Of a stretch of 5,195 nt of DNA, positions 1 through 5,195 are shown one piece after another (the first letter of the stretch is position 1; the number at the start of each line of letters is the position of its first letter). Source of the DNA: Bacteroidales bacterium (GTDB taxonomy: Bacteria; Bacteroidota; Bacteroidia; Bacteroidales; UBA7960). Under the pieces are notes generated by a model that saw only the letters and a program-made list of their open reading frames with translations, had not been told where the DNA came from and made no database searches. Location of the stretch: the NCBI GenBank assembly GCA_003560215.1, contig PWIY01000323.1, positions 1 to 5,195 of the forward strand. Reading direction: 5' to 3'. The position numbers and the translations under genes are program-made.

Positions 1-803
1 CCTTTATTGAAAAACTTATTGGCTTCCTGCGGCATCCGGGTAAGATAACGCTCGACAATAGGCGTTACGTCAGTATCTCTATTGGCTATCCATTTGCCGT
101 CTGGCTGCTTGGTCAGGGTGTCCCAGCCCTCGACTTCTTGAAGCGTTTGCGGCGTTGCATGCCAGGCTACCGCATCATAGCCGTTTTCAGCAGCATAGCG
201 CACCATCCGCTTGAGCGCCAGCATCGGCCAGGAGGTCTTGAAGGGGGCGTCGGGGACGCCTTTTGTATGAGCATTGTCAATGATGTTGCTTGCCTGTTGG
301 TTAGCTTCTGCAGTCGTATGGGCTTGAACCAGATGGTATCCACCGCTTGAGGTTCTAACCTCATACACATGCTGACCGGTCGGCCTCCCGGTATCTCTAC
401 TTGTAACCGCCCGAATTTTCTCTATGGTAAAGGTGTCTTTTTGCTTCCCGTACCCCTTTTTTCTCCCCTCCTGATGCCAATCGCTCTGCACCTCTTCCAG
501 AAACAAGATGCGCTCACCGTTCGGGCCGGTGCGCTCGTTGAAGCGGACGTGGGCGACGACGTTGGGGTCGTCGGGCCAGTGGGAAGAACGGTATTCCTCT
601 CCAACGGTATCCATTGCGGGAAGTTCTTCGTTAAACTTTTCTCTGACCTTTGCGTCTGACATTTCTTCAAAAGATGAAAGGGGCGCATTGTAATAGTTGG
701 CAAGCCTTCGCCTCATATCATCGATGCGCTGAGAGGTAGGAAGTCTCAGCAACATTTCCTGATAATTTTCTCCACCAGGAAGCTGGTATCGGTGGAATTT
801 GGT
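1..803 (-). other. Domain: conserved C-terminal phage domain (SDWHQEGRKKGY type), truncated by window edge
   Basis: Residues about 1465-1731, continuing off the left edge. It starts with FHRYQLPGGENYQEMLL (1467-1483), then has SSHWPDDPNVVAHVRFNERT (1537-1556), ERILFLEEVQSDWHQEGRKK followed by GYG (1561-1583), and VPDAPFKTSWPMLALKRMV with YAAENGYDAVAW (1647-1678). These blocks are a well-conserved signature in large phage and prophage proteins, usually annotated hypothetical. Invariant polar residues (E1567/E1568, Q1570, D1572, H1574, K1579/K1580) look like an active or binding site, but I know no proven function. The block between residues about 1596 and 1648 looks inserted. GC content is markedly lower here than in the rest of the gene. 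Residues 1397-1464, before this domain, form a separate acidic segment with FSIELEMGGDVVVFD that I do not recognise. Confidence 0.7.
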
Positions 804-3800
804 GGCCGAAGGGGCATCCGGTGCCACCGCCCCTTCGTACTGCCCGGCCATTTCAAACAGGTCGGGGTGGTTGGTTTCCAGCCATTCAGGGTCGACCATC
901 TCGCCGGATTGGTCAAAGACTACAACGTCCCCGCCCATTTCCAGTTCAATGGAAAACCCCTGCTCTGCAAAAGTCGCCTCAACTTGAGGCCTTCCTTCTG
1001 CGGCAACCCCCTTCGTAACTTCCTCAATCTGCAAATTATTGGCCGCCAGATAATCCTCAAGCTCTTGCTTCGTGACCTTGCCCTTGTGGTGCTCCTGCAG
1101 CCACGCTTCCAGACCGGACCAGTCAATTTCTTCCTGCTTGACACCAGGGGCCTTTTTTATCCTGGCCAGCAGGTCCTTGGCCGGCATGGCCTTGAAGTCC
1201 ATGGCGTCAACGGCGCGGGTGAGTTCGGAGTAGAAAGGTTCCGCCGTGGAGAACCGAGTCTCCTCCGTTGGCCCCTCGGTCTTCCCGTGGGCATCGTCCC
1301 AAATCCTCTGGAGATCTCCGGCGCCCACAAAATTGTCCGTGGTTGGTGAGTATTTAAAGTCGCCGTACTTGTCCTGCTTTAACCAGTCGAATTTCTCAAA
1401 GAACTTTTTATTGGTGACCTTATAAATAGACACGTCCTGGGACGTCTCGTCTGCGAACTCCTTCAGATTCTTCATGAACCGGGCGCCGAGGCCTGCCTTC
1501 TGCTCTGAAACCGCAATGTTCGGCATGTATATCGTGCCGTGCTCGCTGGCCGCCACGAAGTAAACGTCCCCGTGTTCCGTTGATATTTTGCTCCCGTAGT
1601 CCCCGATGTACTTTGCGAGATCGTCAGGAACCTCGACTTTTTTCTGATGCTTCCCCCCCATCTTTTTCGCAAGGGAAGGCCCCACGGACTTTCTCTTCCT
1701 GACCTGCCGGTTGTAAGCCGCATCTACAAAATCGTCGTCGCTCTTGTACTGCTTCGCCTCGTCTTTTAACTGGGCGACCGTGTCGGCTCTTTTGCCAGCA
1801 ACCGAGAGTCGAGTCGGGGGCTTCTTGGGCCCCGGGGGGACTTTCTTGGAAAAAGGCCGTTGTTTTTTCCCCTCTGCCAGCCATGCTTTCAAGTCGTCAA
1901 CGGGGATCTCGCTGATCTCGCCCAGGCCCTGCCACCCCTTCTCATAGTTCGACAGGTACAGTTCCCTTGCAGCCTTGGCAGAATCGACGCCCATGACAAC
2001 CTTGTGCTCGTCAAACTGGCCTGTTTGCGGATCAACCTGGTCGACAATATACGCGGATTCGGCATCCGGTTTGGGGGTCGGAGCGATGAACACATCGACC
2101 TGGTCGCCGTCCTTGCCCTTGGATCGCTTGAAGTATCCGTAATGCCCCTTCATCGTGGTTTCCCACTGCGTCCCGTCAGGCGACGTGCCGGATCGTGTCG
2201 ACCCGTCAGGATTCTCTATTGAGATGTCGAGGCCCTGGACCTTAACGTGCCCTTTCTGGTAATTGCCGGCCTCTTTTTGCGCCTCGGATGGGTCGGTGTC
2301 TACCTTGGCGGCTTCGGCCTCAAGCCCCGCCTTGTCGGCGGCTGGGGCCTTTGCCAGAGCGCCCTGCTTGGCGGCCCGGGCCTTTTTCGCAACGGCCGTC
2401 TCCCCCTGGAGGATCATGTCAGCGATCTCCGTGTCAGAGAACCGCACCGTCACCCCGGCCTCGCGCAGGGCTTTTCGAAAGCCGTCTGCGATCCTGGTCC
2501 ACAGGTCGTTGGTTTTCCCCTCGCGTTTGACGCGCTCCGCCTCGTAGGCAATCCACTCCTCGCCGATCTGGGAGACGTCCTCTGGCGCGATCCGGTTTCT
2601 TTCCGCAATCCTCTGGCGTTCCGACTCTGTCAGGGCCTCGTAGGCCTGCTTGAAAACTTTTTTGGCCTTTTCCAGGCCGATCGCTTCAGGCAGCCCCTTG
2701 TGGATGGCGACCTCATGTGTAACCTTGTCCCTTAACAGCTTGTGGTCATCGCCCATCCGGTCGGCGTTGATATAGACCTTCCCTTCGTGATAGGCGGCCT
2801 CGATGCTTTCAGGAGCGACCCCTCGGCGCTTTGCGTCGTCAAGCACTTCTTGCGGGAACTGCGACGAATCCTCCGCAACAACAAACGTGCCCTCGCCAAA
2901 CCGCTTGAACTCAGTATCCAGCACCCCCTGTACGCTCTTGACTTTCTCCTGCTTTGTCCTGGGCGGTTTCTTTTTGGGTTCGGGTGGCTTCTTTTCCAGG
3001 GCCTGGGCCGGTTGCGGCGCCTTGGGCGTCAGGGCCGCCTCAGCGGCAGGGGCCTCCGTGGCCTCAAGCTGGGACGACAGCTCCGCATGCCTGGCGACCT
3101 CCTTGTCCAACTGCTTGGTCATCGTCCGGATTGCGTGGTCATCGCCCGTAGGCGTCGTCTGCTGTTTTTCGATCAGCTCCGAGAGTTCTGCGATCCGGGC
3201 CTCGGCGTCTTGCATCTGGGCCTCAACCTGCGCTCTCGGGGGAGTCGTTGCGGCAGGGGCCTTCTCGAGTTCGGCATCAATCCGGTCGATCTCCGATTGG
3301 ATCTGGGCCTGCTCCGCGCCTGGTTCTGCAGCCTCCAGGGCCTCTGCCAGGGCCTGCCGTTCGGCCTGCAGTTCCTCGACCGGCGCGACCGGGGCTTCAG
3401 CCTCCTCCTGGGCCTGCGGTGGCGTGAGTGCTGGTTCGGGTGTGGCGTCCGGGGCAGTTGTGGACGTTTTGGGCGGCTTGGCTTTTCTGTCAAGCACCCG
3501 CTGATTGGAAATGATGGCCGTCAGCTCCAGGGCTTCATTGCCGCTCAGTTTCCCGGCCTCCATCTTCTGCTCAAGCTCGGTGACCCGGGCGGCGTTTTCT
3601 TCCGCGCTTCGTCCAAAGACCTTTTTGGCAGCCCTTGCGATGTTGCCCAGCTCCCGGTTTATCGGCGGGTTGGCGGTGGCTTTTTCAGTCTTCAGGAATT
3701 CAAGCATGGCTCTTTGGTCTTCAGACAGGGATTCGGCCTGCTCAAAGAAGAGTATGCCGGTCTCCTGAATAGTCCTTTGGTCTGCCTGGCTGTAATCGGC

Positions 3801-5195
3801 GTCTTTTTCTTCGATGAAGGCGTCAACGACGTTTTCAAGCGAACCCCTGGCCCGGCCTGCACCACCCACAGCCCCCATGGCTGGCCCCATTACAAACCCG
3901 GCGTCCGCACCGGCGTTTCGGACCCGGTCTATCTTTTCTTGTTCCGTGTACTTCTCGCCCAGCACCGATTCTTCGCCGGCAATGACATAGGCCTCGGCCA
4001 GCATTTCTGCCGACCCCTCCGCGCCGCCTGCGATCGTAGCGCCGACCCCGGCCCGTTTGATTTCATGCATCACGGATTTTTTGACAAAGTCCTTGCCCAG
4101 GTATCCGCCAACACTGGCGTACACTCCCATAGGAACGATAATGGACAGTCCGGCTGCCGGCACGGCATACCGCCTGGCCGCCTGCTTGGTCTCTTCATGC
4201 TCGCCGCCGGCCTCCCGGATGTCGCTATACATGCCGCCGGCATACAGCCCCCAGGCAGTAGAAAAACTCCCGACGGCCGACCCGACCAAAGTCCCGACCT
4301 TGGCCCCCACGGCCGCCCCGCCAGGCCCTGCGACGAGGCCTATTAATCCGCCAGTCTTGCCCCCGGTTTTCCCACCAGCAACCGCGCCGCCCATGATTGA
4401 TCCCATGATCGGCCCCAAGGTGCCAGCGGTGCCAGCCCCCCAGCGCTTTAGATCGTCCCATGTCTCGATTTCGGTGAACTCCATGACGGACGGCATCTGC
4501 GATTCCAGCGCTTCGTTTTGAGACTGGATCGCTTCGAGCTGGCCTTCCCGGCGCTGTTCGTCCCCGGTCTCCATGGCGACAAGGCCTCTGGCGCTGGAAG
4601 CTACCTGCGCCCCGCCCAAAGTCAGGCCCCGGGACGCCTCTTCCCACAAGGACGGCTTTTCGGGTTTTTCAAGCGTTGCGTCTATCTGGTCAAGAGGCCT
4701 CGGTGCCGGGGGTTGCCCCGGGGGGGCCTCGAGCGTTGCGCCTATCTGGTCAAGAGGGCGGCCTTGTTGTGGGGTCTCCCCATGCGCCCCCTCTCCGAGA
4801 ATCTCGTTATAGACCGGCCCGTCAGTCGGCTCCTCTTTTTCCAGAAGGTCGATCCTGCGAAGGTTTTTTATGGTGTGATCCACTACGGGCGCGCCAAGGG
4901 CTCTGATAGGAGACCCGGGCATCGGCGAGGTGAGAGTCCCGGCCGCCTGGCGAAGAGCGCCGCGCGCACCTCCGGATTCCGGATCCCGGGGGGAGGGTTC
5001 AGGCGCCCCCTCACCCGTGATCTCGTTATAGACCGGCCTGTCAGCGACAGGAGTATCCGAACTAAGCCTACCGGCCACTGTCGCGACGTCCTTGCCGGTT
5101 TGTTTCAAGGCGCGGCCCACCAGTGAAACCGGCTCGGTCACATAGGAAGGCATGGCTTGGTAAGCATCAGCCGCAGTAAGCGCCCCCCTCGGAGC
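1..5195 (-). CDS. Giant multidomain phage-type polyvalent protein, open at both ends
   Basis: One minus-strand frame is open across the entire window: 1731 complete codons from base 5195 to base 3, without a stop. Its translation has recognisable domains in sequence: a glycine-rich membrane-active-looking region, coiled-coil linkers, a zincin metallopeptidase, a pyrophosphatase-like domain, a GNAT-like domain and two conserved phage C-terminal domains. This mix is the hallmark of large polyvalent proteins of phages and conjugative elements, which are proposed to enter the recipient cell with the DNA and protect or prepare it. The start is not visible: the first in-frame ATG (5151-5153) has no convincing ribosome binding site just upstream and the frame is already open before it, so translation probably begins beyond the right edge. 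The stop lies beyond the left edge. Base composition falls sharply towards the C-terminal part. I am very sure of the frame and fairly sure of the class; the biological role is inferred. Confidence 0.93.
1008..1232 (-). other. Domain: small helical domain of phage polyvalent proteins
   Basis: Residues about 1322-1396. The pattern is YSELTRAVD, then PAKDLLARIKKAPGVKQEEI, then DWSGLEAWLQ, then GKVTKQELEDYLAANN and QIEEV. I recognise this arrangement (APGVKxEEI, a GLxxWL turn, VTKxEL, then an IEEV-type end) from many uncharacterised giant phage and prophage proteins, where it usually precedes the domain that follows here. It is predicted all-alpha with no evident catalytic residues and probably serves protein or nucleic-acid binding. 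The preceding residues 1286-1321 form a linker with no recognised motif. Confidence 0.65.
1341..1637 (-). other. Domain: GNAT-type N-acetyltransferase-like
   Basis: Residues about 1187-1285. Two strands (around GDVYFVAAS, 1209-1217, and GTIYMPNIAVS, 1220-1230) lead into Q1232-K-A-G1235-L-G1237-A1238-R, which fits the Q/RxxGxG/A acetyl-CoA pyrophosphate-binding loop of GNAT motif A. The following helix (RFMKNLKEFADE) and strand (DVSIYKV) are in the expected order, and N1262-K-K-F-F-E-K-F-D-W resembles the C-terminal N...FYxKxGF element of the fold. At about 100 residues it is shorter than a typical 140-160 residue GNAT, so the N-terminal part may be reduced or overlap the basic linker. If active it would transfer an acyl group to an amine on a protein, nucleotide or small molecule. 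The fold call is moderate to good, the substrate unknown. Confidence 0.68.
1638..1877 (-). other. Basic linker between pyrophosphatase-like and GNAT-like domains
   Basis: Residues about 1107-1186. It begins with a Lys/Pro-rich run (around 1109-1128), then a short acidic helix (about 1140-1161), then a strongly basic patch (NRQVRKRK at 1162-1169 and KKMGGKHQKK at 1177-1186). No catalytic motif is visible. The density of Lys and Arg would suit nucleic-acid contact or a flexible connection, but neither can be shown from the sequence. Confidence 0.5.
1878..2264 (-). other. Domain: inorganic pyrophosphatase-like, polyvalent-protein type
   Basis: Residues about 978-1106. The domain opens with NYQKGH and GLDISIENP, continues with GHYGY (1017-1021), and has D1029-G-D1031-Q-V-D1034-V-F (bases 2088-2111). 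This aligns directly with the NYGY and DGDPVDV segments of family I soluble pyrophosphatases, whose aspartates bind the catalytic metal ions. D1055 and/or D1062 with K1065 (DEHK), and Y1084-x-K1086 near the end, are candidates for the later metal and phosphate ligands, though the alignment there is uncertain. This is the pyrophosphatase-like module known from phage and conjugative-element polyvalent proteins. Standalone enzymes hydrolyse pyrophosphate; the module's substrate in polyvalent proteins is not settled, and a nucleotide-related phosphoester or pyrophosphate is possible. Recognition of the family is strong, activity is inferred. Confidence 0.88.
2409..2933 (-). other. Domain: zincin-type metallopeptidase (HExxH)
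   Basis: Residues about 755-929. The zinc-binding motif is H827-E828-V-A-I-H832 followed by K-G-L (bases 2700-2717). A downstream helix with G-E879-E880-W-I-A-Y-E supplies the probable third zinc ligand, the gluzincin arrangement. A preceding strand ending in VYINADRM (about 807-814) matches the edge strand usually seen ahead of the active-site helix, and a C-terminal segment (about 905-929, FRKALREAG... and SDTEIADMIL) resembles the close of metallopeptidase domains in phage polyvalent proteins. Catalytic residues appear intact, so it is probably an active protease; its target could be the polyprotein itself or a host protein, which the sequence does not tell. It is separated from the pyrophosphatase-like domain by a 48-residue Ala/Lys-rich linker. 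Confidence 0.8.
2946..3756 (-). other. Helical and coiled-coil linker, Ala/Glu/Pro-rich
   Basis: Residues about 480-570 are charged and helical, with a heptad-like run around 531-548. From about 571 to 750 the chain is dominated by Ala, Glu, Gln, Pro and Lys. It alternates Pro-rich breaks (around 574-605, 645-656, 722-745) with probable coiled-coil helices (around 606-645, 656-680 and 690-715). The segment ends in a basic Pro/Lys run (EKKPPEPKKKPPRTK, about 734-748) just before the metallopeptidase domain. It has no catalytic motif that I recognise and most likely acts as a long spacer or oligomerisation segment. The high GC here (about 72% by hand count at 3301-3420) is partly explained by the Ala/Pro/Gly-rich composition. 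Confidence 0.65.
3816..4658 (-). other. Domain: helical lead-in plus glycine-rich membrane-active-looking region
   Basis: Residues about 180-250 form a charged helical segment ending in a short stretch with W246 and W252. Residues about 253-320 follow, very rich in Gly and Ala with repeated small-x-x-x-small spacing (for example GSIMGGAVAGG and GTLVGSAVGS), as in glycine-zipper segments that pack helices in membranes. A further hydrophobic stretch at about 345-365 (PAAGLSIIVPMGVYASVGGY) could span or insert into a membrane, and a second Gly/Ala-rich patch lies at about 384-450. The layout, including an acidic AEGSAEMLAEAY segment between the glycine-rich patches, resembles regions of phage internal virion and polyvalent proteins. 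A role in crossing or associating with the host membrane during DNA entry is an inference. There is no classical signal peptide visible, but the true N-terminus is missing. Confidence 0.6.
4668..4760 (-). repeat. 60-base tandem repeat encoding RPLDQIxATLE twice
   Basis: Residues 146-156 and 166-176 both read R-P-L-D-Q-I-(G/D)-A-T-L-E, with an exact period of 20 codons. At DNA level 4671-4697 and 4731-4757 match at 25 of 27 positions. The spacer between the copies is Pro/Gly-rich. The repeat lies immediately before the helical lead-in to the glycine-rich region, and only 9 residues after the second PVYNEI repeat. It is probably an in-frame expansion of a short binding motif in a disordered tail. 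Its function is unknown. Confidence 0.85.
4785..5042 (-). repeat. Diverged direct repeat encoding PVYNEIxGEGA twice
   Basis: Residues 52-64 and 125-137 both read D-x-P-V-Y-N-E-I-x-G-E-G-A, 73 codons apart. The DNA is also conserved: bases 4801-4825 and 5020-5044 match at 24 of 25 positions, including a perfect 19-base core. The copies are in the same reading frame and in the same orientation, within a Pro/Gly/Ser-rich stretch that is probably disordered. This looks like duplication of a short linear motif, possibly a docking sequence; no function is known to me. The high DNA identity points to a recent duplication or to gene conversion. Confidence 0.85.

Noticed and set aside
3173..3493. Minus-strand open frame of 106 codons, very rich in Arg/Pro/Ser
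   Set aside because: It is a frame-shifted reading of the Ala/Glu/Pro coiled-coil linker, with no folded-protein pattern.
2742..4346. Plus-strand open frame of 534 codons
   Set aside because: It is exactly codon-aligned opposite the real minus frame, so it is interrupted only where that frame uses TTA, CTA or TCA, which are rare in this GC-rich gene. Its end at 4344-4346 is simply the complement of the TTA for Leu284. The translation is low-complexity Leu/Gly/Arg-rich with no domain. The same explanation applies to plus frames at 369-659, 792-1349, 1860-2222, 2247-2735 and 4518-5126.
4225..4647. Minus-strand open frame of 140 codons, Arg/Gly-rich
   Set aside because: It lies in a different frame from the long coding frame and overlaps the glycine-rich region; its Gly/Arg richness is a frame-shifted reading of GC-rich codons. 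No motif or ribosome binding site supports it.
4668..4760. Repeats as a CRISPR array or attachment site
   Set aside because: There are only two copies per repeat type, in frame within coding sequence, with the repeat encoded at protein level and no equal-length unique spacers.
5151..5153. In-frame ATG near the right edge as the true start
   Set aside because: There is no well-placed Shine-Dalgarno sequence in the 15 bases upstream, and the frame is already open to the edge; the start is more likely outside the window.
1..5195. tRNA, rRNA, riboswitch, promoter or terminator
   Set aside because: The window is entirely coding with no intergenic gap; GC-rich inverted stretches such as around 4715-4730 are explained by Pro/Gly codons.

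Overview
The whole window is the inside of one very large protein-coding gene on the minus strand. Reading from the right edge (first base 5195) to the left edge gives 1731 consecutive sense codons with no stop; neither the true start nor the stop lies inside the window. There is no intergenic DNA, RNA gene, promoter or terminator to report. The many shorter ORFs on both strands are shadows of this frame. Residue numbers below count from the first complete codon at 5195, so residue i starts at 5198-3i.

The product looks like a 'large polyvalent protein', the class of giant multidomain proteins carried by bacteriophages and conjugative elements. In order from the N-terminal side I see: (1) a low-complexity, Pro/Gly-rich stretch with two families of short internal repeats (about residues 40-180); (2) a helical lead-in and a glycine-rich, membrane-active-looking region (about 180-460); (3) a charged helical stretch and an Ala/Glu/Pro-rich coiled-coil linker (about 460-750); (4) a zincin-type metallopeptidase domain with HEVAIH and a downstream EE (about 755-929); (5) an inorganic-pyrophosphatase-like domain with the DGDxxD signature (about 978-1106); (6) a GNAT-type acetyltransferase-like domain with QxxGxGA (about 1187-1285); (7) a small helical domain recurrent in phage polyvalent proteins (about 1322-1396); (8) the start of a larger conserved phage domain containing EEVQSDWHQEGRKKGYG, which runs off the left edge (about 1465-1731).

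The likely source is a prophage, phage or other mobile element of a moderately to highly GC-rich bacterium. Base composition varies strongly along the gene: by hand count about 72% GC at 3301-3420 and about 67% at 4321-4440, but about 44% at 661-780 and about 48% at 1-120. I cannot name the host; a proteobacterium or desulfobacterium is only a guess from composition.

Taken together, the architecture suggests a protein that may travel with the element's DNA (glycine-rich membrane-active segment) and carries several enzymatic modules (protease, pyrophosphatase, acetyltransferase) that could act in the newly entered cell. The module calls come from visible motifs; the delivery and counter-defence role is an inference from what has been proposed for polyvalent proteins.
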